Positions 8,697 to 15,621 of a stretch of DNA of 64,000 nt are shown in pieces. Every line of letters starts with the position of its first letter. Position 1 is the first letter of the stretch. The translations under genes were made by a program, and so were the position numbers. Under the pieces are notes generated by a model. It had not been told where the DNA came from, did not search any database, and was given only the letters and a program-made list of their open reading frames with translations. Source of the DNA: Brevibacillus choshinensis (GTDB lineage: Bacteria; Bacillota; Bacilli; Brevibacillales; Brevibacillaceae); the NCBI RefSeq assembly GCF_016811915.1, contig NZ_CP069127.1, positions 4,638,501 through 4,702,500 of the forward strand, given 5' to 3'.

Positions 8697-10112
8697 TCAT
8701 GATGCCGTTTTGCCAGATCGGTCTTCCTTCTCATGGCTCAGCTTTTTCCTGTACTTGGCATAGTAGATCAAGGTGAGGAACGCCAGCCATGGCACCCCGA
8801 TGATCCAGGAAACGTTCCAGAACTCGGTGTCCAGCCCCATCGTAATCAATATCGCTGCGATCAGCACGATCCCGACGATTTGCAGGACCGGAAACAGCGG
8901 AGCGCGGACCGGAAGCCGCTCTCCTCCACCTTGCTCCCATTGCTTGCGGAATCGCAAATGCGCGAGGAGAGTCAATAGCCACACAAACAGCGCACCAAAC
9001 AGGGCGATCCCAAACAAATAGTTGTAAGCGAGCGGACTGATTTTCGATATGAGAGCCGCCAGCGCCACACCGACGCTCGAGAGCAGGAGCGCATTGACCG
9101 GTGTTCCGTCCTTGTTCAGCTTGCCAAGAGCCTGTGGCGCGTAGCGGCTCCGCGACAGAGAGAACATCATCCGGGAGGTCATGTACAGGTTGGTATTCAT
9201 GCTGGACAAGGCTGCCGTCAGGACGACGAAGTTCATGATGCCTGCCGCAGCGGAAATTCCTACGTGGTTAAAGACGAGAACGAACGGGCTCTGCGCGATT
9301 TCCTTGGCGCCGGCATTGATCCACGGAACCACGGCGATCATGATTCCCATCGCGAGGAAGTAGAATACGATCAGGCGCACCACCATCGTACGCATCGCCC
9401 GTGGCACAGCCGAACGCGGATCTTTTGCCTCCCCTGCGGTCACCGCGATCACCTCCACCCCTACAAAGCTGAAGATCGCCATCAGCACCGCCATCCAGAC
9501 ACCCCCAAATCCGTGGGGCAAAAATCCGTCGTGCTTGGTAAAGTTTTCGAAGCCTACTGCTGGGGTGCCGATCCCGAGTACCACTGCCATACCGAAAATA
9601 ATAAATGCGATAATAGCAACCACTTTGATCATGGCAAACCAATACTCAATGCTGCCGAAATTTTCTACCGACCGGGAGTTGACGAAGATCAGTGCCGCTC
9701 CAAAGCCGAGAGTCCATACCCACACTGGAATATCAGGGAACCAGTACGTCATGTAGATTCCCACTGCAACTGCCTCTCCACCCACCGCGATGACCTGCGC
9801 CGCCCAATACGTCCAGCGAGAGGTGAAGCCAGCCCAACCGCCCAAATACTTCTCCGCATACACCCCAAACGATCCCGCCGTCGGATGGGCGACCGCCATT
9901 TCCGATAGGGAAAACATCATGATCACGGCGATAAACGCTGCGATCACATAGCTGAGTATCACGGCCGGCCCCGCGTAGTTGATCGCGATGGCACTTCCCA
10001 TGAAAAGCCCGGTCCCAATCGCGCCACCCAGCCCGATCATCGTCAGCTGATTCTTGGATAGCCCGCGATGAAGGCCCGATTCGCGCTCGATAAAGCTGTC
10101 CTTTTCCTTCAC
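8697..10112 (-). CDS. Amino acid permease, APC superfamily (AnsP/GabP/LysP-like)
   Basis: A 12-TM amino acid transporter of about 471 residues. The amino-acid-transporter signature is GLGGAIGTGLFMGSA in TM1, with SEMAVAHPTAGSFGVYAEKY in the TM2-TM3 region and FVGVEVIAVTAGEAKDPR in TM6. It should import an amino acid with protons; the substrate is not readable. The start is uncertain. I take GTG 10112 after a G6 run. ATG 10130 is in frame but has only a weak AAAGG site 2 bases away. It is the last gene of a three-gene set with a YitT protein and a class V aminotransferase, so the permease may supply the aminotransferase substrate. Confidence 0.88.
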   Translation of the reverse strand: MKEKDSFIERESGLHRGLSKNQLTMIGLGGAIGTGLFMGSAIAINYAGPAVILSYVIAAFIAVIMMFSLSEMAVAHPTAGSFGVYAEKYLGGWAGFTSRWTYWAAQVIAVGGEAVAVGIYMTYWFPDIPVWVWTLGFGAALIFVNSRSVENFGSIEYWFAMIKVVAIIAFIIFGMAVVLGIGTPAVGFENFTKHDGFLPHGFGGVWMAVLMAIFSFVGVEVIAVTAGEAKDPRSAVPRAMRTMVVRLIVFYFLAMGIMIAVVPWINAGAKEIAQSPFVLVFNHVGISAAAGIMNFVVLTAALSSMNTNLYMTSRMMFSLSRSRYAPQALGKLNKDGTPVNALLLSSVGVALAALISKISPLAYNYLFGIALFGALFVWLLTLLAHLRFRKQWEQGGGERLPVRAPLFPVLQIVGIVLIAAILITMGLDTEFWNVSWIIGVPWLAFLTLIYYAKYRKKLSHEKEDRSGKTAS

Positions 10113-10156
10113 ATGTATGCCCCCCGTCATGACCTTTGATTTGCAATATTGCGAAT

Positions 10157-10774
10157 TCAATTCGTCGTACTGACCTTCGCTTGGGATTCACCTCCTTTTG
10201 GCTGCCCCCATGCCATGAACACATCGACCGCTTTCCCTGCCACCACCAAGGAAATGAGCGTAAAAAGAGAGTGAAGCACATCCGACACCAGCCCGGAAGC
10301 AATCACGATGAGGGCGTTCATGGCGATCATCATTTTGCCGATGGTGAAGGCTGGCCATATTTTGTTGAGCACGACGCATGCAATATCCACCCCGCCTGTC
10401 GTCCCTTCGGCGCGCAAGACCAATGCGATCCCCGCTCCGCTGACGATTCCCCCCAGTAAGGTCCCCGCCACCGCCTGATGCCATCCAGGCAAGGATTCGA
10501 AAAGCCATAAGAACAAGGACAGGCTCAGCATCCCTACCAGACTGTTGATGACAAATCTTCTCCCGACGAAGCGATATCCTAAGAGAAACAGCGGCACGTT
10601 CAACAGAAAATAGATGAGTCCGAGAGAGATCGGGAGAAAGTAGCTGATGAGTACGGCTACTCCTCCCAGTCCGGGAGCTGTGATTTCATTCGGCTGCATG
10701 AACAGGTAATACGCCAGTGCAACCAGTGCCGTACCTGCCAAAATCATGCCCCATTCCTTTCCGACCGACTTCAT
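10157..10774 (-). CDS. YitT/YczE family membrane protein (DUF161), short form
   Basis: A 205-residue integral membrane protein with about five or six hydrophobic helices. The family motif is FMQPNEITAPGLGGVAVL in the first third and GTTGGVDIACVVLNK in the middle. It lacks the cytosolic C-terminal DUF2179 domain found in the longer YitT proteins. Its function is unknown in the family, and transport has been guessed. ATG 10774 is preferred over the longer frame because GGAGGGAGAGGAGCC precedes it. It lies 16 bases after the aminotransferase stop and 44 bases before the permease start, all on the minus strand, so one transcript is likely. Confidence 0.83.
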   Translation of the reverse strand: MKSVGKEWGMILAGTALVALAYYLFMQPNEITAPGLGGVAVLISYFLPISLGLIYFLLNVPLFLLGYRFVGRRFVINSLVGMLSLSLFLWLFESLPGWHQAVAGTLLGGIVSGAGIALVLRAEGTTGGVDIACVVLNKIWPAFTIGKMMIAMNALIVIASGLVSDVLHSLFTLISLVVAGKAVDVFMAWGQPKGGESQAKVSTTN

Positions 10775-10790
10775 GTGGCTCCTCTCCCTC

Positions 10791-11930
10791 CTACAAGCCA
10801 GCTGGCAGATCCGCCAAAGCGTCAATCGCCGCCATCACCTCTTGCTCCGTGTTGTAAAAATGCGGTGCGATGCGAATGACATCGTTGCGAGCGGACACGA
10901 TGATTCCCTTTTCCTTTAAGATCGCTTCCGCTTTGGAGGCTTGCGGAATATAGATGGCGGTGTTTGCTGCTTTCTGGTTCAAATCGAGAGGACTCATGAC
11001 GCGCAGCCCTTTTTCTTCTGCATAAGCGATCGCCACGGAAGACAGGTTCTGCAAATAGGCTTCAATCCGCTGCACCCCGATGTCGCCCAGCATTCCAATG
11101 CTTGCCGCCGCCGCATAACCGTTCACCATCGGAGGAGTCCCCGTTTCAAAGCGCCGTGCTCCTTTTGCGTAATCCAGATGCTTGATGTCGAAGGCAAACG
11201 GGTTGACGCGTCCGAACCATCCGGTCACGACAGGCTCCAGTTTTTCAGCCAGCTCACCCTTCACGTACAGGAAGGCGATTCCCGGGATGCCCAGCATGTA
11301 CTTCTGGACGCCTGCTGCCAGGAAGTCAATGTCCATCTCCTTCACATCGATCTTCACGCTCCCAGCAGACTGGTAGGCATCCACGAATAGATACGAGCCT
11401 TTTTCATGCACGATCTTGGCGATTTGCCGCACGTCCTGCTTGAAGCCGTTGTAATAGCTCACATGGGGGATCGAGGTAATCAGGGTCTGTTCATTCACCG
11501 TCTGGCTGTAGTACTCTAGCGGTATAACCGATTCAGCCGCAGGAATAAACTGAATATGTGCCCCCCGCTTCTGCTGGGCCAGCCATACGTGACCGATGCT
11601 GGGAAAATCCATTTCGGTCGTCACGATCTGGTTGCGTTTACCCGAGAAGTCCAGGGCGGTCGCAACGGAGGATGCACAATCGGACACGGAAGACAGGACG
11701 GCGATTTCTTCCACAGAAGCATTGATCAAACGGGCGAAATGTCCTTTCGCTTCCTCGACCTTGTCCATCCATAGATTCCAGTCCATCCCCGTGTGTCTAA
11801 GCGTTTCCATGTATGCGGCAATGGCTTCCTCCACCTGGCGACTGAGAGCACTCTGCGAGCAGCTGGACAGCTGGATTTTTTCGTTCAGAATCGGAAAATA
11901 TTCTCTTTCCTTTGCAAATGGAAACGTCAT
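10791..11930 (-). CDS. PLP-dependent class V aminotransferase / cysteine desulfurase-like enzyme
   Basis: A 379-residue fold-type I PLP enzyme. The cofactor Asp184 is in LFVDAYQSAG, and the Schiff-base Lys210 is in AAGVQKYMLGIPG. RFETGTPPMVNGYAA is the typical distal substrate/phosphate region. There is no conserved active-site cysteine loop like that of NifS, so it is closer to the isopenicillin-N-epimerase / kynureninase-like branch, and the reaction is unknown. It heads an operon with a YitT membrane protein and an amino acid permease. A Crp-type regulator starts 47 bases away on the opposite strand. An AAAGAGGGA site supports the ATG. Confidence 0.87.
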   Translation of the reverse strand: MTFPFAKEREYFPILNEKIQLSSCSQSALSRQVEEAIAAYMETLRHTGMDWNLWMDKVEEAKGHFARLINASVEEIAVLSSVSDCASSVATALDFSGKRNQIVTTEMDFPSIGHVWLAQQKRGAHIQFIPAAESVIPLEYYSQTVNEQTLITSIPHVSYYNGFKQDVRQIAKIVHEKGSYLFVDAYQSAGSVKIDVKEMDIDFLAAGVQKYMLGIPGIAFLYVKGELAEKLEPVVTGWFGRVNPFAFDIKHLDYAKGARRFETGTPPMVNGYAAAASIGMLGDIGVQRIEAYLQNLSSVAIAYAEEKGLRVMSPLDLNQKAANTAIYIPQASKAEAILKEKGIIVSARNDVIRIAPHFYNTEQEVMAAIDALADLPAGL

Positions 11931-11977
11931 GACAATCCCTCTTTCTATTGTTCAATGATTGTGGAGTGATACCGACC

Positions 11978-12667
11978 ATGCTTTCATTCTTCGACGACAA
12001 GACCTCCCCATGGATGGAGGACCTTCCTTACGACTGGCGTGACGTTTACTCCCTCGGGCAAACGGTGCACTATCAAAAGCACGACCCCATCTTTCACCAG
12101 GATCAGGCAGCGAAGCATGTCTTCATCGTTCTTCAGGGACGCATCCGCCTCTTTTTGACCACGCCTTCCGGAGAAGAAAAGGCGATCGCCATCATCGGGC
12201 GAAATGGACTGCTCGGCGAATGCGGGCTATTCGATCATCCCACATACAACAACGGGGCAATCTCTGCATCCAAGGCGACCCTGATGAAAGTGCCAGTCGA
12301 ACGCTTCAAGGAAGCGTTTTCAACAAACCTTGCCATCGCTCATCCCGTTCTCCGTTTTCTTGACGGAAAGAACCGGATTCTCGCTTCCCACACCATGCAG
12401 CTCAGTTTTTACTCCGCAGCCCAGCGCATTTGCTTCACCCTGCTGCAGCTGGGAAGCACCTACGGAAAAGAACGGGAAGGCAAACGGATCATCTCCGTCC
12501 GCTTTACCCATCAGGAGCTGGCGAATGTCGTCGGCACCTCTCGCGTGACGGTCGCGGGCACCATGAAGGAGCTCGAGCGAAAGCACATCCTTTCCAAGGA
12601 AGGCGGCCTGTATGTCATCGAGGATGAAGACCAGCTGTACCGCTCCGTTCTGGATGGACTATCGTAG
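11978..12667 (+). CDS. Crp/Fnr-family transcriptional regulator
   Basis: A 229-residue protein with an N-terminal cyclic-nucleotide-binding-like beta barrel (YQKHDPIFHQDQAAKHVFIV, LGECGLFD) and a C-terminal winged helix with the Crp recognition segment FTHQELANVVGTSRVTVAGT. The barrel has no clear cAMP arginine/serine signature and no cysteine cluster for an iron-sulfur centre, so its ligand is unknown. ATG 11978 is chosen because GGAG lies 11 bases upstream, whereas the longer frame from 11948 has no site. Being divergent from the aminotransferase operon with a short shared intergenic stretch, it is the likely regulator of that operon. Confidence 0.86.
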   Translation: MLSFFDDKTSPWMEDLPYDWRDVYSLGQTVHYQKHDPIFHQDQAAKHVFIVLQGRIRLFLTTPSGEEKAIAIIGRNGLLGECGLFDHPTYNNGAISASKATLMKVPVERFKEAFSTNLAIAHPVLRFLDGKNRILASHTMQLSFYSAAQRICFTLLQLGSTYGKEREGKRIISVRFTHQELANVVGTSRVTVAGTMKELERKHILSKEGGLYVIEDEDQLYRSVLDGLS

Positions 12668-12781
12668 GAATACCTTCACGATACAGGATGAGTTGTGCTG
12701 GAATCAGTAAAGCACTTTACACTTTTCGTATTTTTGAGCCAACTTTCTGACAACGAAAACAGAAAAAGGGAGGCGCTTTCG

Positions 12782-12964
12782 ATGACGCTGTTGGTTTTTG
12801 TCGTTTTGGTGCTGGGGGGAATCCTGCTCTTTGGGGTTCTTTACGACTGGTACGCCAGGCGGGCTAAAAGAAAGGCAGTCATACAGCCTGGCAAGTACGA
12901 TCAAACGTACACCGAGCAGCTGCTGCAGGATACGCGGGATACGATCAATAGAGGGGAGACATAA
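12782..12964 (+). CDS. Small single-span membrane protein of unknown function
   Basis: A 60-residue protein starting at ATG 12782 behind AAAAAGGGAGGCGC. Residues 2-22 (LLVFVVLVLGGILLFGVLY) form one transmembrane helix. A basic stretch RRAKRKA follows, then an acidic/polar tail ending INRGET. The positive residues after the helix predict an outside N terminus. I do not recognise a named family. It stands alone downstream of the Crp-type gene with no clear terminator between them, so cotranscription is possible. Confidence 0.6.
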   Translation: MTLLVFVVLVLGGILLFGVLYDWYARRAKRKAVIQPGKYDQTYTEQLLQDTRDTINRGET

Positions 12965-13053
12965 AAAATGAGTTACTTGTCCAATTGCATTTGTCCAAGC
13001 ATGGCTTGCCCTCCTGCATATGCTGAAAGCAGATAGATAAAGGGGGGATTTTC

Positions 13054-13200
13054 ATGAGAAGGAGAAATATCCGCGCCAGGCGTCGTAATTGGAATAACGG
13101 TAACAATGGGAACAACGGGAACTTCGGCAACCCCAGGACCTTTCGGATCACTCTTCGTCCCGGCGACAGGCTTGTCATAACGGTTCGCGAAGACGACTAA
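13054..13200 (+). CDS. Arg- and Asn/Gly-rich mini-protein (48 residues)
   Basis: A short frame with an excellent AAGGGGGGAT site 7 bases before ATG 13054. The protein opens with a very basic stretch (MRRRNIRARRRN), continues with an Asn/Gly triplet repeat (NNGNNGNNGNFGN) and ends in a beta-like segment (RITLRPGDRLVITVREDD). It is convergent with the basic repeat protein at 13258-13881 and shares a terminator with it. The composition recalls small spore or coat-associated proteins, but I recognise no family and assign no function. Confidence 0.6.
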   Translation: MRRRNIRARRRNWNNGNNGNNGNFGNPRTFRITLRPGDRLVITVREDD

Positions 13201-13215
13201 CCTGCGTTTCGACAG

Positions 13216-13254
13216 CAAAAAAGCCATTCTCTCGAAAGGAGGATGGCTCTTTTG
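13216..13254. terminator. Bidirectional terminator between two small-protein genes
   Basis: An inverted repeat AAAAAGCCAT / ATGGCTCTTTT with an A-rich left arm and a T-rich right arm. It serves the convergent genes ending at 13200 and 13258. Confidence 0.75.
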
Positions 13255-13257
13255 GTT

Positions 13258-13881
13258 TTACCGTTTTTTGCGGAGTCCTTTTCGCTTCGCTTTTGCTCCG
13301 GTTTTGGCCCTTGCCTTTCCGTTGGCTTTCCCCTTTTTTGAAGCCCGTACTTTCTGATTGCTCTTTGCATTTTTATTGAAAGCGACGGAGCCCTTCCCTC
13401 CACCGACTGCATGCTGCTGCTTGGAATTGAGGCTTTCGATAGCCGAGTTGGTGCCACCCGTGCTATCCGTCCCCCCTCCGGCTGCTACCTGTGTCGCGGA
13501 TGCGTTGGAGCCTCGCCTCGCGAGCTTGACGACCTGGTCATTGACGATGACTACGGCCCTGTTCTGACCGCTCTTCCCATTGCGCCGACCATTTCTCTGG
13601 ATCGGAGCCACCTGCTTGCCCTTCATCCCCCGGTTTTTGGCTTTTCCTCCAGCTCCCACGGCTTGCTGCTGCTGAGAATTCGTCGAGTCAATGCTGGCGT
13701 TATTTCCGGCTGCGCTGCTGCGGCCTGCTCCGCTCGCTAACTGCGTCGTATTCGGCGCATTGGTGAATTGGCTGTTCAGCACAACGACTACCTGCCGATT
13801 GCCGTTCAGCGGTGATTTAACGACCATCTTCTTGTTGCCTTTTTGAAAAATGACGGTAAGCTTGTCATTCTCACGTGTCAT
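13258..13881 (-). CDS. Basic, duplicated low-complexity protein of unknown function
   Basis: A 207-residue protein built from two related modules. Each has a hydrophobic strand (VVVVLNSQF near residue 32, AVVIVNDQVV near 106), a Gly/Ser/Ala-rich stretch, then S-x-N-S-x-Q-Q-x-AVGxGGK (STNSQQQQAVG and SLNSKQQHAVG). The tail, about the last 35 residues, is almost all Lys, Arg, Ala and Gly (KKGKANGKARAKTGAKAKRK), resembling a histone-like or nucleic-acid-binding tail. There is no signal peptide or membrane segment. A spore or coat role is possible in this type of organism but is only a guess. A weak AGGA lies upstream of ATG 13881. Confidence 0.6.
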   Translation of the reverse strand: MTRENDKLTVIFQKGNKKMVVKSPLNGNRQVVVVLNSQFTNAPNTTQLASGAGRSSAAGNNASIDSTNSQQQQAVGAGGKAKNRGMKGKQVAPIQRNGRRNGKSGQNRAVVIVNDQVVKLARRGSNASATQVAAGGGTDSTGGTNSAIESLNSKQQHAVGGGKGSVAFNKNAKSNQKVRASKKGKANGKARAKTGAKAKRKGLRKKR

Positions 13882-14137
13882 GTTGCGCTCATCCTTTTTT
13901 CCTCGGACTTATCCTATAGCCAATGCATGCGAGGGACAAATCGTGTGGGACAATGCTCACGCTTGTAGAAAATATGCGAAAGACCCTTAGATCGTACGGC
14001 CTCCCCCATTTGAAAAAGCATTTTTCAATAAAATGATTAGCCGTGTGCATAAAAACATGTCGATGAACCATAATAAAGTCATCGAGCTCGGTGGTGTGTT
14101 CTCAAACAGGCTTTAGTCTTCTAGGAGGCGATGTGCC

Positions 14138-14191
14138 ATGGATGATTTACACAGCACCAAAGCGAGTAAGGGAAACCGTTCACAGTTGTAA
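14138..14191 (+). other. Possible 17-residue leader peptide ORF in a 495-base gene-poor stretch
   Basis: ATG 14138 follows a textbook CTAGGAGGCGATGTGCC site, but the frame closes after 17 codons (MDDLHSTKASKGNRSQL). The same frame is open again after this stop for 58 codons, to 14371, but that continuation crosses a terminator hairpin at 14271-14302 and has no start of its own. So the region could be a short peptide gene or a decayed small gene. The rest of 13882-14376 shows no other coding signal. Confidence 0.3.
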
Positions 14192-14270
14192 GCTTCTAAC
14201 TTCAAATTGGAGGTAGATGCGTCGCACGTGATTATCGGTAACACCCTACAACCAGACGAGCTCGATGAAT

Positions 14271-14302
14271 ACCGTCACCTTTTAGGTGGCGGTTATTTCT
14301 TT
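14271..14302 (+). terminator. Terminator hairpin upstream of YvaD-like gene
   Basis: Arms ACCGTCACCT (14271-14280) and AGGTGGCGGT (14284-14293) with one T-G wobble, followed by TATTTCTTT. It would end any transcript of the short ORF at 14138. Confidence 0.65.
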
Positions 14303-14376
14303 GCATTTCATTCGCAACCAGTTGATTCCATCCTCCGTATAAAAAAAGATAACCGCAGGAGGATTGGCTAGTAACC

Positions 14377-14700
14377 TTGCTGCATCTCATTCCATCCGCG
14401 TACCTGTTCAAAGACTACGATCATCCGACTCTGAGCGCATGGAACTGGTCATTTCTGCCGCTGGATATATTGATCTCCTTAACGGGCTTGGCTAGTTTGT
14501 ATTTGTACAAAAAGCAAAACCACATGTGGAAGCAGATCGCTCTCGTATCTTTGGTACTCACTTTTTGCTCAGGATTGCAGGCGATTGCTTTTTGGGCCAT
14601 CAGAATGGATTTTGACCCCTCCTGGTGGCTCCCCAATCTTTTTCTGATGCTTTACCCGCTTCTCTTTATCCCCAGGTTGCTTCGCCATGATGTTCACTAA
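14377..14700 (+). CDS. YvaD-like membrane protein (DUF5360 family), apparently 5' truncated
   Basis: A 107-residue protein with three or four hydrophobic helices. Its segments IPSAYLFKDYDHP, AWNWSFLPLDILISLTGL and LTFCSGLQAIAFWAIR match the YvaD/DUF5360 family, small membrane proteins of unknown function in Bacilli. Family members, as I recall them, carry about 20 more residues that complete a first helix. Here the frame opens only at TTG 14377 and is closed at 14350, and CAGGAGG lies 14 bases upstream. Either the start is unusual or the first helix was lost and this is a remnant. Confidence 0.55.
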   Translation: MLHLIPSAYLFKDYDHPTLSAWNWSFLPLDILISLTGLASLYLYKKQNHMWKQIALVSLVLTFCSGLQAIAFWAIRMDFDPSWWLPNLFLMLYPLLFIPRLLRHDVH

Positions 14701-14776
14701 AACCCAGTGGAATAAGAAACCCCCGCAGCACACCTTCACTGCAGGGTTCCATTCCTTGACGAAAGAGCCGAATGAG

Positions 14777-15163
14777 TTAGAAAGGTCTTCTAACCACTCG
14801 AATGATCCGTGCTCCATTGCGAATAAGCCTCATTGCCCGTTGCCGACTGATTCTGACAAGCACAGAAGTATCGGTTGCATTTTCAACATCAAAGACTGAG
14901 AAAAACCGACCGTTTGCAAACAAGACCCCTTTAAACTCAACGTCCAATCCAGGTCTTGGTTGTGGACGAGTGTTCTGGATGGTCGTTCGCATCACACCGG
15001 CATTCAGCAGCCTACGTGCTTGGTCGCGGGTCAAGCGTACTGCAAATACAGGGTCAACTTCAACTCCCGGTACTTTTGCTTCAACCTCCACAATCAGGAA
15101 AAAACGGTTGCCGATTCTCGCAATGCTATTTGCTCCAATAAAAATGGGCGGGTTCATTGCCAT
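14777..15163 (-). CDS. Small two-module protein of unknown function
   Basis: A 128-residue protein from ATG 15163, chosen because AAGGAGGTGG lies just upstream; the longer frame to 15379 is not needed. It contains two related units: FFLIVEVE then VRLTRDQARRLLNAGV (first half), and FFSVFDVE then VRISRQRAMRLIRNGA (second half). Each is a beta pair followed by an R-x-x-A-x-RL helix. No signal peptide or membrane span is seen. I do not recognise the family. A terminator and another small gene (15312-15485) lie upstream on the same strand. Confidence 0.6.
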   Translation of the reverse strand: MAMNPPIFIGANSIARIGNRFFLIVEVEAKVPGVEVDPVFAVRLTRDQARRLLNAGVMRTTIQNTRPQPRPGLDVEFKGVLFANGRFFSVFDVENATDTSVLVRISRQRAMRLIRNGARIIRVVRRPF

Positions 15164-15261
15164 ATGAGATACCACCTCCTTGTACACAAATATGCAGGTG
15201 AGGTCGAGGTGGACAAGGGCATCCCTACAATTTTTGATTTTTGGTATTTTAACCCACAATG

Positions 15262-15288
15262 AAAAACCCCTGCATGCATATGCAAGGG
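15262..15288 (-). terminator. Terminator after the 57-residue gene
   Basis: On the minus strand CCCTTGCAT pairs with ATGCAGGGG around a short loop and is followed by TTTTT. It lies 24 bases beyond the stop at 15312. Confidence 0.75.
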
Positions 15289-15311
15289 CAAAGGGGAGTG
15301 AGTGAGAGTTG

Positions 15312-15485
15312 TTAGGGTTCGAGCTGGATGATCCGACAAACAATTGCTTGAATCCGTTGGTAAATGTCGTTCCGTTCATCCCAGGTCAATTCAGCTGCAG
15401 GAGCTCTTGATGCCAACCCTTCGCGCATCGCTTCCAATACATGGACGTCGGTAATGGAATTTAAAAGTTGGATAAACTCACTCAT
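15312..15485 (-). CDS. Small acidic helical protein of unknown function (57 residues)
   Basis: Starts at ATG 15485 behind AAAGGAGATGTGATA. The protein (opening MSEFIQLLNSITDVHVLEAM) is predicted helical, with a Leu/Ile heptad-like pattern, and ends CRIIQLEP. It has its own terminator. I do not recognise a family. It neighbours the two-module protein at 14777-15163. Confidence 0.55.
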   Translation of the reverse strand: MSEFIQLLNSITDVHVLEAMREGLASRAPAAELTWDERNDIYQRIQAIVCRIIQLEP

Positions 15486-15565
15486 TATCACATCTCCTTT
15501 ATCGACCACGTATTTCCAATGTATGGAGCAAACGACTGTTTTGTATGGACATTTGCGCAAATTCA

Positions 15566-15604
15566 ACAAACTCCCAGGCTGCGATTAGCGACCTGGGAGT
15601 TTGT
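15566..15604 (-). terminator. Terminator of the large nuclease gene
   Basis: A strong 13-bp stem (ACAAACTCCCAGG at 15566-15578 with CCTGGGAGTTTGT at 15592-15604), just beyond the stop at 15622. A T-rich tail follows on the minus strand. Confidence 0.8.
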
Positions 15605-15621
15605 CATGCATCTCTCTATTT

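Noticed and set aside
14192..14371. 58-codon continuation of the 17-residue ORF
   Set aside because: It would require stop readthrough and contains a terminator hairpin; too little evidence for a gene.
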